Under the pieces are notes generated by a model that did not search any database, was not told where the DNA came from, and saw only the letters and a program-made list of their open reading frames with translations. Source: Herpetosiphon gulosus (GTDB taxonomy: Bacteria; Chloroflexota; Chloroflexia; Chloroflexales; Herpetosiphonaceae). From it: a stretch of 64,000 bases of DNA. Positions 1 to 9,169 of the stretch are shown here, in pieces (positions within the stretch are counted from its first letter, which is position 1; each line of letters starts with the position of its first letter). The translations under genes and the position numbers were made by a program. The DNA is taken from NCBI RefSeq assembly GCF_039545135.1, contig NZ_BAABRU010000006.1:1-64000 (forward strand). Reading direction: 5' to 3'.

Positions 1-887
1 TCAAGGTGAGCGCGTAAGCCCATCGAGTCGCTGCTGCCAGCGATTGCGGCAATTCGGTCGAGCCACACGGAGGTTGGGTATGAGGCCACTTGGCGCATTT
101 GTGAACCAAGCGTGCCACCAGTGGCATTAGCTTCGGCGTTCACCTGCGCAGCGTATTCACTGTTGATGTAGCCTTGTGCCCCCACAAATGGGTTGGCAAC
201 ATGGATACCAGGCTCAGTGGTTGGCGCTGGCGTATTAGTTGGGCCAGTTGTACTGGTTGGAGGTGTGGTTGGAATCGTCGTATTGGTTGGGCGCGTGGTT
301 GCGCTTGGAACTGGCGTATTCGTTGGAACATTTGTTGGGCCAGTTGTACTAGTTGGTGGCGTGGTTGGAACTGTCGTATTGGTTGGGCGCGTAGTTGCGC
401 TTGGAACTGGTGTATTGGTTGGTGGTGTGGTTGGAACTGGTGTATTGGTTGGTGGTGTGGTTGGAAGAACGGTACCACCACAGGTTACACCATTGAGGGT
501 AAAGACGGTTGGCTTGGCATTTGCCCCACTATAGCCAGCTTGGAAACCGAAGTTTACCGTGCCGCCAGTGCCGATGTTGCCATTCCAGCCTGCGTTGCTA
601 ACGCTCACATTCGCGCCGCTCTGCGCGACAACCCCACCCCAAAGATTGGAAATGGTTTGGTTGCCTGCGAACGACCAGCCGAGCGTCCAGCTTGAAACAG
701 CTGAACCAGTGTTTTTAAGCGTTACATCGCCAATAAAACCGCTACCCCAATCGTTAGCAATGTTATAGACGACTTCGCAGCTTGTCGCTGCGGCGGTTGG
801 TTTGGCATTTAGTTGGCCTAGGCCACTGCCAACCACGGCGGTCAAAAGAACAAGAATTAATCCACGGGAATTAAAGATCCGAGCCAT
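1..887 (-). CDS. Secreted GH6 cellulase with N-terminal CBM2 (C-terminus beyond window)
   Basis: Reads leftward off the window edge; 295 codons are visible. An N-terminal signal peptide (MARIFNSRGLILVLLTAVV, then an AA-rich cleavage region) is followed by a family 2 carbohydrate-binding module (about residues 35-135, with the conserved WNGNIG and ANAKPT-type segments). A long Thr/Pro linker (about 137-220) leads into the start of a glycoside hydrolase family 6 domain, recognised by NPFVGAQGYINSEY and VWLDRIAAI, typical of GH6 exoglucanases. The expected role is extracellular cellulose hydrolysis. The start is fixed by an AAGGAGG ribosome site just upstream (about 895-901). It is probably co-regulated with the GH74 gene at 4174-7002, which shares upstream elements. 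The catalytic residues lie outside the window, so exo versus endo action cannot be judged. Confidence 0.9.
   Translation of the reverse strand, partial: MARIFNSRGLILVLLTAVVGSGLGQLNAKPTAAATSCEVVYNIANDWGSGFIGDVTLKNTGSAVSSWTLGWSFAGNQTISNLWGGVVAQSGANVSVSNAGWNGNIGTGGTVNFGFQAGYSGANAKPTVFTLNGVTCGGTVLPTTPPTNTPVPTTPPTNTPVPSATTRPTNTTVPTTPPTSTTGPTNVPTNTPVPSATTRPTNTTIPTTPPTSTTGPTNTPAPTTEPGIHVANPFVGAQGYINSEYAAQVNAEANATGGTLGSQMRQVASYPTSVWLDRIAAIAGSSDSMGLRAHL
238..470. repeat. Tandem DNA repeats encoding the Thr/Pro linker
   Basis: A 96-bp unit starting at 238 is repeated with few changes from 334. It is followed by two near-identical 30-bp units ending about 470. The period is a multiple of three, so the repeats lengthen the PTTPPTNT-type linker of the GH6 enzyme without breaking the frame. 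Confidence 0.75.
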
Positions 888-1009
888 CGAATTCGCCTCC
901 TTGCGTAGTATGTGTACTCTTCATCGATTAAAACGCGCATGGTTTTATGTACACAAACAATTCATTGTCGTTCAACGTGGAAACTGCCTAAGAAGTGAAC
1001 ATCCTCCTT

Positions 1010-1023
1010 TGGAACCGGTCTCA
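1010..1023. promoter_or_regulatory. LacI-type operator upstream of the GH6 cellulase
   Basis: TGGAACCGGTCTCA is an imperfect palindrome lying 123 bp upstream of the GH6 start. It fits the consensus TGGRAYCGGTYYCA shared with two sites upstream of GH74 (7118-7131 and 7201-7214). Sites of this shape (TGGGAGCGCTCCCA) are bound by CebR/CelR repressors of cellulose genes in actinobacteria. The regulator here is not in the window, so the binding protein is inferred. Confidence 0.55.
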
Positions 1024-1132
1024 TTTAGCTAGCTTAATGTGGGTGAAATAGGCCTTGGGAGGGGAGGCGATGGCGTTGTTTGAGAGCGATCCCAAGACTG
1101 TTGTAAGAATGTTAAAGCTTTTAATTAATTTT

Positions 1133-1161
1133 GTCAATACTAAATCTTTAGAGTTTCTTAA
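1133..1161. repeat. 29-bp element shared by both glucanase upstream regions (copy 1)
   Basis: It matches 7263-7291 at 27 of 29 positions in the same orientation, with core CTTTAGAGTTT preceded by GTCAATACTAAA. It lies 246 bp upstream of the GH6 start; the other copy lies 261 bp upstream of the GH74 start. The core is partly palindromic (AAACTTTAGAGTTT in copy 2). It is probably a distal regulator-binding site. Its position argues that the kinase gene to the right starts at 1253 rather than at an upstream in-frame start at 1055. Confidence 0.6.
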
Positions 1162-1252
1162 GTTAATCCAGATCGCTAAAACCAGAATCGGTGGCAACGT
1201 TTTTGATACAATAGCAGCACACTTTTTAAGGCCAGACAAGGATCAGATTGCC

Positions 1253-4084
1253 ATGCCAAATTCGCTACGACCCGCCGCGCCACGCATCGATCAAGCCACC
1301 ATAACCAAGCTGCTGCATGAGTTTGATTGGAGCTCAACGCCACTTGGGGTAATCGATACTTGGCCAACTGCCATGCGCAGTATCGTTGATATGCTGCTGG
1401 CAGTTCCGGTCGCGATCGCAACGCTGTGGGGACAGCAAGGCATTATGATCTACAACGCTAGCTATGCTACTATCGCAGGCTCACGCCACCCCGAACTTTT
1501 TGGAATGCCAGTCACCGCAGCTTGGCCTGAAGCTGCCGATTTCAATCAGTCGATCCTTGATCAGGTCTTTGCTGGAAAAAGTCTTACCTACCAAAAACGC
1601 AACTTTATGTTGCAACGCAATGGCCGCAACGAACAAGTTTGGTTTGATCTCAGCTATAGCCCGATTTTTGACCAAAACGGCGAAATTCTGGGGGTCATGG
1701 CGCTGGTGGTCGAAATAACTGCCCAAGTTTTGGCTGAACAACAACGTCATCGCGCCGAAGAGCGCTTTCAATTGGCCTTGGATGCTGGCTTGCTGATCGG
1801 CACATGGGATTGGGATATCGTGGCCGATCGTTGTATTGTTGATCCGCGTTTTGCTGAATATTTTTCGCTTGATCCGGCCCTTGCCAGCCAAGGCGTGAGC
1901 GTCGAAGCCATGCTTGAAGCGATTCATCCCGACGATCAAGCCACAATTGGCCAATTAATTCAATCGGCAATTCACAGTGGCCAATCATATCGAGCTGAAT
2001 ATCGCGTGCTCCATCGTGACGGCGATTATCGCTGGGTCGAGGCTAATGGCTTTTGCATTTTTGAGCAAAATCAGCCGCAACGCTTTCCTGGGGTATTAAT
2101 TGATATTACCGAGCGCAAGCGCCGCGAGGATGCCTTGGAGCATAGCGAAGCTCGCTTGCGGGCAATTTTCGATACCTTGCCTGTTGGCTTGGTTTTCGCC
2201 GAAACCCCGACTGGGAGGATCACCGATGGCAATGCCCATGTCGAGCAGATTTTGCGCCATCCTGTGCTGCCATCACCTGCGACCGAGGCCTACGGCGAAT
2301 GGATTGCATACGATGAACACAATCAACTTGTGCCAATTGAAGAATATCCACTGGCGATTGCCGTCAAAACTGGTCAAGTTTCCGAGCGCGATTTTCACTA
2401 TCAGCGGGGCGATGGCACCCGCGCTTGGATCAAGGTTATCGGCGGCCCTGTGCGTGATCTTGATAACACAATCACAGGTGGCTTGATCACAATCATCGAT
2501 ATTGACCGCGAAAAACGCGCCGAAAAACAACTGCAAGCGCTCAACAACGATCTAGAAGGCTTGGTCGCCCAACGTACCCGTGAGCGCGACCGAATTTGGC
2601 TGGTCAGTCAAGATCTGTTGGGCATTGCCGACCCAGCAGGCAATTGGCTGGCGATCAATCCTGCTTGGCAACGCACACTTGGCTGGGATGATAGCGATAT
2701 TCTTGGGCGCACTAGCGAATGGCTTGAGCACCATGACGACCATGAACGTACACGCCAAGAGGTTGCCAAGCTGGTCAATGGCATTCCTACCAGCTATTTT
2801 GAAAATCGTTTTCGCGGTCGCGATGGCGAGTATCATTGGCTTTCGTGGACGGCAGTGTTGGATAATGGCTACCTCTATTGCGTTGCCCGTGATATTAGCA
2901 ACGAAAAACAGCGCCAAGCTGAAATCGAACGAATGCAAACCCAATTACGGCAATCACAAAAAATGGAGGCGATTGGCCAACTCACAGGCGGCATCGCCCA
3001 CGATTTCAACAATATTTTGACCAGCATTTTGGGTGGGCTAGATTTACTACAACGCCGCATCAACGTAGGTCGTTTCGATACGATTGAGCGCTATATTAAC
3101 AGTGCAATCAAATCGGCTAAACGTGCTGCCGCATTAACCCAACGTTTATTAGCATTTTCGCGCCAGCAAGCGCTCGATGTTCAACCAATCAACATCAACA
3201 GTCTGATTCAATCACTCGACGATTTGCTCCAACGCAGCCTTGGCGAGCAAATTCAGGTTGCAACCAACCTCAGCGATGACGTTTGGCGGGTACGCACCGA
3301 TGCCAATCAGCTTGAAAACGCCCTGCTCAACCTAGCGATCAACGCCCGCGATGCGATGCCCTACGGCGGAATTCTGACGATTAGCACCAGCAACATCGAC
3401 GTGCAACAAGCAGATCAGCTACAACTTGACTCGCATGAATATGTGTTGATTGAAGTCATTGATACGGGCACTGGCATGAGTAATGAGGTGATTGAACGTG
3501 CTTTCGATCCATTTTTCACCACCAAGCCTTTAGGTCAAGGCACAGGTTTGGGTTTATCGATGATCTATGGCTTTATCAAACAAATTGGCGGGCATATTCA
3601 CATTGAGAGCCAGCTTGAATATGGCACCAGCGTCAAGCTCTATTTACCGCGTGACCAAAGTGGGCTTGAGCATGGTTTTGCCGCCGAATCGGCTCAATCT
3701 CGCAGCATCGAGGGAGCCACAATTTTGGTGGTTGAAGATGATGAAGCAGTGCGTATGGTGTTAATCGATGTGCTGGACGAGTTGGGTTACCACACGCTTG
3801 AGGCCGAGGATGCCAGCAGTGCCTTGACCTTCTTCGAGCAACCAACACCAATTGATTTAGTAATTAGCGATATTGGTTTACCCAAAACCGATGGCTACGA
3901 TTTGGCCCTCCAGCTTCGCCAGCGCTACCCAACCCTGCCAATTTTGCTCGTCAGTGGCTACACAGATCGAGTGGCAGTGCGTAGCGGCGAACTAGAAGCA
4001 CATATGGAATTGCTCAGCAAACCATTTGAAATTACCGATTTGGCCAATAAAATTCACGATTTGCTGCAACAAAGCCACGAGTAA
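1253..4084 (+). CDS. Multi-PAS hybrid sensor histidine kinase with C-terminal receiver
   Basis: A 943-residue soluble hybrid kinase with no membrane segments. About four PAS-type sensor regions span residues 45-560 (PAC-like ends such as GVLIDITERKRRE and YCVARDISNEKQRQ). A HisKA domain follows with phospho-acceptor His583 in GGIAHDFNN. The HATPase domain has NARDAMP, DTGTGM and GTGLGLSM boxes. The C-terminal receiver (about 822-940) has the phospho-acceptor Asp873 in ISDIGLP and an intact VVEDDE pocket. The HDFNN H-box is typical of hybrid kinases that pass phosphate to their own receiver. Start 1253 is chosen because AAGGAT precedes it and the in-frame extension to 1055 covers the regulatory repeat. 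It sits between two glucanase genes, but sensing of glucan breakdown products is only a guess. No DNA-binding partner is adjacent. Confidence 0.9.
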   Translation: MPNSLRPAAPRIDQATITKLLHEFDWSSTPLGVIDTWPTAMRSIVDMLLAVPVAIATLWGQQGIMIYNASYATIAGSRHPELFGMPVTAAWPEAADFNQSILDQVFAGKSLTYQKRNFMLQRNGRNEQVWFDLSYSPIFDQNGEILGVMALVVEITAQVLAEQQRHRAEERFQLALDAGLLIGTWDWDIVADRCIVDPRFAEYFSLDPALASQGVSVEAMLEAIHPDDQATIGQLIQSAIHSGQSYRAEYRVLHRDGDYRWVEANGFCIFEQNQPQRFPGVLIDITERKRREDALEHSEARLRAIFDTLPVGLVFAETPTGRITDGNAHVEQILRHPVLPSPATEAYGEWIAYDEHNQLVPIEEYPLAIAVKTGQVSERDFHYQRGDGTRAWIKVIGGPVRDLDNTITGGLITIIDIDREKRAEKQLQALNNDLEGLVAQRTRERDRIWLVSQDLLGIADPAGNWLAINPAWQRTLGWDDSDILGRTSEWLEHHDDHERTRQEVAKLVNGIPTSYFENRFRGRDGEYHWLSWTAVLDNGYLYCVARDISNEKQRQAEIERMQTQLRQSQKMEAIGQLTGGIAHDFNNILTSILGGLDLLQRRINVGRFDTIERYINSAIKSAKRAAALTQRLLAFSRQQALDVQPININSLIQSLDDLLQRSLGEQIQVATNLSDDVWRVRTDANQLENALLNLAINARDAMPYGGILTISTSNIDVQQADQLQLDSHEYVLIEVIDTGTGMSNEVIERAFDPFFTTKPLGQGTGLGLSMIYGFIKQIGGHIHIESQLEYGTSVKLYLPRDQSGLEHGFAAESAQSRSIEGATILVVEDDEAVRMVLIDVLDELGYHTLEAEDASSALTFFEQPTPIDLVISDIGLPKTDGYDLALQLRQRYPTLPILLVSGYTDRVAVRSGELEAHMELLSKPFEITDLANKIHDLLQQSHE

Positions 4085-4130
4085 ACTTGCCGCCTAGAAG
4101 CAAACTCACTTGTGGCCTTGAATCCAACAT

Positions 4131-4163
4131 AAGCGAGCCTATCGCCTAGAAACAGGCTCGCTT
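4131..4163. terminator. Bidirectional terminator hairpin
   Basis: A perfect 10-bp inverted repeat (AAGCGAGCCT and AGGCTCGCTT) with a 13-nt loop lies between the convergent kinase and GH74 genes. There is no long T-run on either side. Confidence 0.6.
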
Positions 4164-4173
4164 GGCGATTTGG

Positions 4174-7002
4174 TTATGGCGCAACGCTACAAGCAACGCC
4201 ATTCAAAACAAAGTTAGTTGGCACAGCATTTGTGCCATTATGACTAGCAATAAAGCCAAAGCTTTGCGTGCCATTGGTTGGAATATTGGCATTCCAATCG
4301 GCGCTATGCTTGGCCGTGACAGCTGAACCAGTTTGAGTCAGCACTGTATTCCAACTACTTATCACAGTTTGACCATTGGCAAAATTCCAAGTCAAGTTCC
4401 AACCACCACTAATCGGCGCTCCCAAATTGGTAATCGTTACACCACCAGTAAAAGCGGTATTCCATTGATTAACCGCATAGTTAATGCGGCAACCGCCAAG
4501 CGCTGGGGTTGAAGTTGGGGTGTAGGGCAAGCCGGTTGGCGTAATTGGGGTTGCGGTTGGCACGCGGGTCGCGGTTGGCGTTGGCGTATAGGGAATCGCG
4601 GTTGAAGTCAGCGGAGTAGCCGTTGGCACGCGAGTTGAGGTCGCGGTTGGCGGAACACTCGTTGCCGTCGGTGGTACACTGGTTGAAGTCGCGGTTGGTA
4701 CACGCGTTGAAGTTGCCGTAGCAGGAGCTGGCGTATTGGTTGGGGTTGAGCCAGCAATATCACCATAAACAATCCCACGCCCATTCGTACCGATATAAAC
4801 CCGCCCATAAATCCGTGGGTCGCCCGTAATGGTTTCATTGGTCGAGCCATATTGATGGTGATCATCGTTGATGCGCAGCCATGTTGTGCCGCCATCATCC
4901 GAGCGGAAGAAGCCTTCAACACCATCAATTGCCCCAGTAATGTAGATTGCTTGATAGCTCTGGCCGGGTGCAGCCTTGCCAAAACCAACGACATTAGCAA
5001 CCTGCACTCCAGCAATGTTGCTGAATGTTGAGCCACCATCGGTTGAATGGAACAACCCATCTTGGCCACCAGCCAGCCACACATCACCTTCGATGCCTAA
5101 AACGGCCTCGATTTTGGCACTCTTGGTGGGCAAACCGGTTGCAACCGCCGTAAAGTTGCGGGCAGCATCAGTGCTGCGATAGAGCGTGCCATTGGCAATC
5201 CCATAGAAGGTTGTCGATTTTACTCGATCAGCAATCACGACTGCCCCAGCAGGAATACCGACACTCGCCGACCAACTATTACCACAGCCCATCGAGTAGC
5301 TGACCGGAGCAGTCGTCCCACTCCAAACAATCATCGAAGCATCAGCAGCCATGGCGATTTTGCCGCCGCCAACTGAGCCAGTTGGTTCACTGCCCGCATG
5401 CGACCAATTTTGGCCGCCATCCCACGAACAAGCTACCCGTTTGATCGTGCTGCCTTCGCCAACATAGCCCGTACGAGCCATCACGTTGGGTCGGGTTCCA
5501 GCGAAATCGATGCTGGTCGATGAGCCAAATTTGAGGCTAGCCGACCATGGTGGGGCGGTGGTGAGATCAGTATGGTAGAAACCAGCAATATCACCCAAGG
5601 CACTCACCAAGTGCACGCCTTCAGGTGGGCTGACCAATTCCAAAACTGCGGTCTCTTCAAGGCCATGGGCACGCACATCAAGCGCAACTGTGCCACCGGT
5701 ATCCCAAGCGGTCAAATTATCGGTGCCATAAATCGTTGCGCCAGTGCCATACAACATACGGTCTGAATTGAATGGATCGATCTCAATATCACCGATCATC
5801 CAGCCTAATTTGGGCGCAACTTCGGGCGCAGTCGCATTGCCACCAAAATCGAGCCATGGCGCAGTGCTAATATCTTGGGTATAGCGGAAGGTACGTTCGG
5901 GATAATTGGCCCATGACCAGATGCCGCTCCATGTCGCGCCACCGTCGGTACTGCGATAAATCAAGGCATCAGGCCACCATGAATTGAGGCTGGTTACTAG
6001 CAATGTATTGGGATTTTGCGCATCAACCGCCAAGCCGCCATAGCCAAAATAATCGTCGGTGCTGCTCGAAGGAATTGGGCTGATATTCGTCCAAGTTTGG
6101 GTCGCGGTGTTATATTTCCAAACATCACCTTTGCTCCCATCGTAAGGGCCAGGTGTATCGCTGTAGGTGATGTAGAGCATGCCGTTTGAGGCCAAAGTAG
6201 CATGATGCGGCAAATAGCCAGCAGTTGGTTGGCCGGGTAATGCTGCCCAGGTTGCCCCGCCATCGGTGCTACGATAAATACTGGTGGTCGTATCGGCAAC
6301 CCCAACATACATCGTTTGCGAAGCGCTGCCACTACTACCAGTCCGAGGATCAAAAGTTACCCACACCACCCCAATGCGGTCATTGAAATAGGGATCGGTA
6401 TAGTTGCCAATCGCCGGAAAACTGGTAACTTGGGTCCATGTTGCACCATAATCAGTGCTGCGCCAGAGGCCTTGGCCACGTGTGCCGAGGTAAAGTACGC
6501 TATTTTTGTTAGGGTCAATCGCCAAACGTTCGCCCATCGAGCGGCCTGGCATATTGCCGCCAAGCTTAAATGGCAGGTCGGTGCGTGCCCACGAATTGCC
6601 TTTGTTGGTTGAGCGTAGAATCGCGCCGTTGGCCGAAGTCCAGTCGTTGGTATAGGTACCAGCGGCCAAATATACGCGGTTGGGGTCAACGGGGTCGGTC
6701 GCGAGGCTATCAATCCCAGTCCAGTTCCAATCGGTTGCACCAATCCAGTCAGTGAGGGGAATCCAGCGGTTCGTCGTGGGGTTCCAGCGGTATGCACCAC
6801 CAATATCGGTGCGGGCATAGACCAAATCGCGTTCAGTTGGATTGTAAATAATGCCTGGGACAAAACCACCGCCAACAATCTCGACATTCGACCAATTGTA
6901 TGGCTGACTACTTGCCGCCCGCGATTGCGGCACGGCCACCATCGCCTGAATTACGCCTGCAAACAGCACCACTACTGCTGCGGCCATCTTTAGCATTCGC
7001 AT
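4174..7002 (-). CDS. Secreted GH74 xyloglucanase/endoglucanase with C-terminal CBM2
   Basis: 942 residues. Signal peptide (about 1-30, ending QSRAA), then the two-propeller GH74 catalytic region (about 35-755). GH74 hallmarks are the N-terminal VEIVGGGFVPGI, ARTDIGGAYRW with the probable catalytic Asp66, and repeated BNR-type motifs (STDGGATW, STNKGNSW, SDDGGTTW). A Thr/Pro linker (about 757-835) joins a C-terminal CBM2 that starts at the CRINYAVNQW segment. The enzyme should cleave xyloglucan or related beta-1,4-glucans outside the cell. The start is supported by AAAGGAGA about 9 nt upstream. The upstream region carries two operator copies and a 29-bp element also found before the GH6 gene, so the two are probably induced together. 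GH74 assignment is firm; exact substrate preference cannot be read. Confidence 0.95.
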   Translation of the reverse strand: MRMLKMAAAVVVLFAGVIQAMVAVPQSRAASSQPYNWSNVEIVGGGFVPGIIYNPTERDLVYARTDIGGAYRWNPTTNRWIPLTDWIGATDWNWTGIDSLATDPVDPNRVYLAAGTYTNDWTSANGAILRSTNKGNSWARTDLPFKLGGNMPGRSMGERLAIDPNKNSVLYLGTRGQGLWRSTDYGATWTQVTSFPAIGNYTDPYFNDRIGVVWVTFDPRTGSSGSASQTMYVGVADTTTSIYRSTDGGATWAALPGQPTAGYLPHHATLASNGMLYITYSDTPGPYDGSKGDVWKYNTATQTWTNISPIPSSSTDDYFGYGGLAVDAQNPNTLLVTSLNSWWPDALIYRSTDGGATWSGIWSWANYPERTFRYTQDISTAPWLDFGGNATAPEVAPKLGWMIGDIEIDPFNSDRMLYGTGATIYGTDNLTAWDTGGTVALDVRAHGLEETAVLELVSPPEGVHLVSALGDIAGFYHTDLTTAPPWSASLKFGSSTSIDFAGTRPNVMARTGYVGEGSTIKRVACSWDGGQNWSHAGSEPTGSVGGGKIAMAADASMIVWSGTTAPVSYSMGCGNSWSASVGIPAGAVVIADRVKSTTFYGIANGTLYRSTDAARNFTAVATGLPTKSAKIEAVLGIEGDVWLAGGQDGLFHSTDGGSTFSNIAGVQVANVVGFGKAAPGQSYQAIYITGAIDGVEGFFRSDDGGTTWLRINDDHHQYGSTNETITGDPRIYGRVYIGTNGRGIVYGDIAGSTPTNTPAPATATSTRVPTATSTSVPPTATSVPPTATSTRVPTATPLTSTAIPYTPTPTATRVPTATPITPTGLPYTPTSTPALGGCRINYAVNQWNTAFTGGVTITNLGAPISGGWNLTWNFANGQTVISSWNTVLTQTGSAVTAKHSADWNANIPTNGTQSFGFIASHNGTNAVPTNFVLNGVACSVAP

Positions 7003-7117
7003 AGATGGGGTCTCCTTTGCACCCGGTTTTTGGTTACGATGTTTGGTTTAAAGCAGCAGGCAAGCACTGGCCATAACGACAAGCAGCATGGGCTTGACCT
7101 TTAATCAATATTAATTA

Positions 7118-7131
7118 TGGAATCGGTTCCA
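7118..7131. promoter_or_regulatory. LacI-type operator upstream of GH74 (proximal)
   Basis: TGGAATCGGTTCCA is the most symmetric of the three TGGRAYCGGTYYCA sites (half-site TGGAA). It is 116 bp upstream of the GH74 start. Binding by a LacI-family regulator is inferred from site shape. Confidence 0.6.
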
Positions 7132-7200
7132 AAAATACTCATAAATTAACCCTTAGTAAGCTCAATGGACGAATAAAACCTCCTTTGCCAAGTAGGTATT

Positions 7201-7214
7201 TGGGATCGGTCTCA
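7201..7214. promoter_or_regulatory. LacI-type operator upstream of GH74 (distal)
   Basis: TGGGATCGGTCTCA is preceded, 20 bp earlier, by a CCTCCTTTG block that also abuts the GH6 operator. It is the second copy in this promoter region, 83 bp from the proximal site, so repression by looping is possible. Confidence 0.55.
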
Positions 7215-7262
7215 AAAATTAAATTGCAATTAATCAAGCATCTTAGCTAAAAAAAGCAGTAA

Positions 7263-7291
7263 GTCAATACTAAAACTTTAGAGTTTATTAA
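7263..7291. repeat. 29-bp element shared by both glucanase upstream regions (copy 2)
   Basis: 27 of 29 positions match 1133-1161. The core AAACTTTAGAGTTT is palindromic at 12 of 14 positions. It lies 261 bp upstream of GH74, mirroring the distance in the GH6 region. No gene is seen in the rest of 7003-7341. Confidence 0.6.
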
Positions 7292-7341
7292 AAAGACCTG
7301 CATGCGCAGACGATTCCAGCCATAATAGCGCCGATCTAGCG

Positions 7342-7887
7342 TTAGCGTTCGTCAGATCGGATTGTATCAAGGATCGCATCGACGGTCTGAGTGACATTCA
7401 AGTTACTCGTATCGAGCACAATCCATCCCTGATCAGGCGTATTTTGGCGGCATAAGTCCTGATACAGGCTCGCGATGACAGGCTGCCATTTTTGCCGATC
7501 AAATTGGCGATAGCGTTCATAGTTTCTTTCAATCACTCGTTCAAACGTTGGACAGAGCAAGATTTTATGCAATGCGCTCTGATCAGCTTGGGTAAACATC
7601 GCTTGGAGATCAGCCGAAACAAGCACATCATCAACAATCACGCTATATCCATGTTTCTGATACAACCCTGCCATCGTGCTGACGACTTCGCGGGCAAGCC
7701 GCAGTTGCTCGATCGCAGGCGGAGTCAAGACCGGAATCGGCTCAACCCGACCTGACACCACCCATGAACGTAGCTCATCGGTCGGGATATGCAAACTCAA
7801 GTTAAAGCGTTGCGCCAAATGCTGGGCAACAGTTGTTTTTCCGGAGCCAGGCGCACCTGTGATCACAATAATAGCGGCGTTCGCCAT
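7342..7887 (-). CDS. AAA/P-loop kinase-like protein
   Basis: 181 residues. A Walker A motif GAPGSGKTT (residues 11-19) is followed by a short kinase-like fold: an acidic segment (PTDELR, about 36-41) where small-molecule kinases hold the substrate, and VDDV at about 93-96 as the Walker B-like strand. The arrangement resembles the AAA_33/zeta-like/chloramphenicol phosphotransferase group of small P-loop kinases. The phosphate acceptor is unknown. AAGGAAATG precedes the start. The gene is separated from the esterase upstream by 67 bp and may be co-transcribed with it. It could be a nucleotide, sugar or antibiotic kinase; the sequence does not decide. Confidence 0.75.
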   Translation of the reverse strand: MANAAIIVITGAPGSGKTTVAQHLAQRFNLSLHIPTDELRSWVVSGRVEPIPVLTPPAIEQLRLAREVVSTMAGLYQKHGYSVIVDDVLVSADLQAMFTQADQSALHKILLCPTFERVIERNYERYRQFDRQKWQPVIASLYQDLCRQNTPDQGWIVLDTSNLNVTQTVDAILDTIRSDER

Positions 7888-7954
7888 AAATCATTTCCTT
7901 ATAGCTGAAAAGTGCTTTATCATTCCACTCACACCCAAACGGCTGCTAAGGGCA

Positions 7955-8875
7955 CTAGCATTCAAGCCGAGCTTGGAGCCATGAATGAGCTTTGGCAATA
8001 AACGCTTGAGCCATCGCGCTATCAAAGGCCCAATTCTGAAAGCCATGTGGCCCGCCACCTACCACCTCAAACGTTACGTCAACTCCAGCTGCTTGCAAGT
8101 GCTCAGCATACAAACGATCTTCTTGATAAAACAAATCAATATCACCAACGCCAATCCAAGTTGGCGGCAAGCCTTGCAAATTTTCGCGCCGTGCAGGCAC
8201 TGCATATGCTGGCATCGCGCCAACGCCAGGTTTAGCGGCCAAATAGGCCTGCCAACCGATCAGATTTTTGCGGTTATTCCAGACAAAATGGTCAATTGAC
8301 GTTAATTCAGCATTGATAGTCGTGCGGTCATCAAGCATTGGGCAAAACAGCAATTGGGCCAGCGGCTGGATCGTACCCAGATCAACCAAGCGTTGCGCCA
8401 AACTTGCCGCCAAACCACCACCAGCACTTTCGCCACTCAGCACCACCCGCGATGGGTCAAGCCCTAGCATCGTGGCCTGTTGCTGAAGCCACTGCCAACC
8501 AGCCAAACAATCATCGAGCGGCGCAGGGAAAGGGTGTTCGGGAGCGAGCCGATATTCCACCGAAACCACCACAATCCCTAATCGTTGCGCCGTCGTGGCA
8601 CACCATTGATCATCTTGCGAAGCCTGACCAATAATCATGCCGCCGCCGTGAATCCAAAAAAGTGCAGCGTTTGAGCGGCAAACAGCTGGACGATAGATGC
8701 GCACTGGGGGATTTAAATCGTTGCGTTGATCAACCGTCACTCCATCAAACTGCTTGGTAGGAATACGACTGCCCAACCAACGCACAAAACGCCGCCCCCA
8801 AGTGCTGCCCAACGGCAAGGGTGGAATTCGGCGAACATAGCGCTGTAATTCAGCAGCAACCATTGAAAGCTGCAT
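7955..8875 (-). CDS. Alpha/beta hydrolase, HSL-type esterase/lipase
   Basis: 306 residues with the hormone-sensitive-lipase family pattern. The oxyanion-hole motif is HGGG (in WIHGGGMIIG). The nucleophile Ser is in GESAGGG. The probable catalytic Asp is in GVGDIDLFYQED and the catalytic His in GGGPHGFQNW. The N-terminal cap region (about 1-70) is typical of this class. No signal peptide is visible, so the enzyme is probably cytosolic and acts on short-chain esters. AAAGGGG precedes the ATG at 8875. It is transcribed leftward, ahead of the P-loop gene. Confidence 0.9.
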   Translation of the reverse strand: MQLSMVAAELQRYVRRIPPLPLGSTWGRRFVRWLGSRIPTKQFDGVTVDQRNDLNPPVRIYRPAVCRSNAALFWIHGGGMIIGQASQDDQWCATTAQRLGIVVVSVEYRLAPEHPFPAPLDDCLAGWQWLQQQATMLGLDPSRVVLSGESAGGGLAASLAQRLVDLGTIQPLAQLLFCPMLDDRTTINAELTSIDHFVWNNRKNLIGWQAYLAAKPGVGAMPAYAVPARRENLQGLPPTWIGVGDIDLFYQEDRLYAEHLQAAGVDVTFEVVGGGPHGFQNWAFDSAMAQAFIAKAHSWLQARLEC

Positions 8876-9169
8876 CGATAACCCCTTTCAAACGTGGATT
8901 AATCCTAGTTCATAGCATTCTACTGGCGTTTTGTACAGTAAATGGCAGTGATTTACCAGCAAAAATCCCTTTTTTCGCCATTTCAGGCAGGTATGCTAAA
9001 GCTGGATCACCCAAAGGAGCAACCATTGCCAACGCGGTCAATTCGCACATCGCAGTTCGAAGAGCAGAGTATAAACCTACAGATACAAAAAGGGAACCAA
9101 AGAGGAGCAGGCAACGTTTGATTGGTGTGGTCCACAATGCATAATCAATTTAACCAAAAAGAGGATGTT

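Noticed and set aside
140-534. Long open frames on both strands within the GH6 linker region
   Set aside because: They are shadows of the Thr/Pro linker repeats; the true frame is the minus-strand cellulase.
1055-1252. In-frame N-terminal extension of the hybrid kinase
   Set aside because: It covers the 29-bp element shared with the GH74 upstream region, and the ATG at 1253 has a better ribosome site and leads straight into the sensor region.
8910-9137. Minus-strand open frame of 75 codons between the esterase and the VWA gene
   Set aside because: TTG start without a ribosome site and no recognisable feature; it lies in a divergent promoter region.
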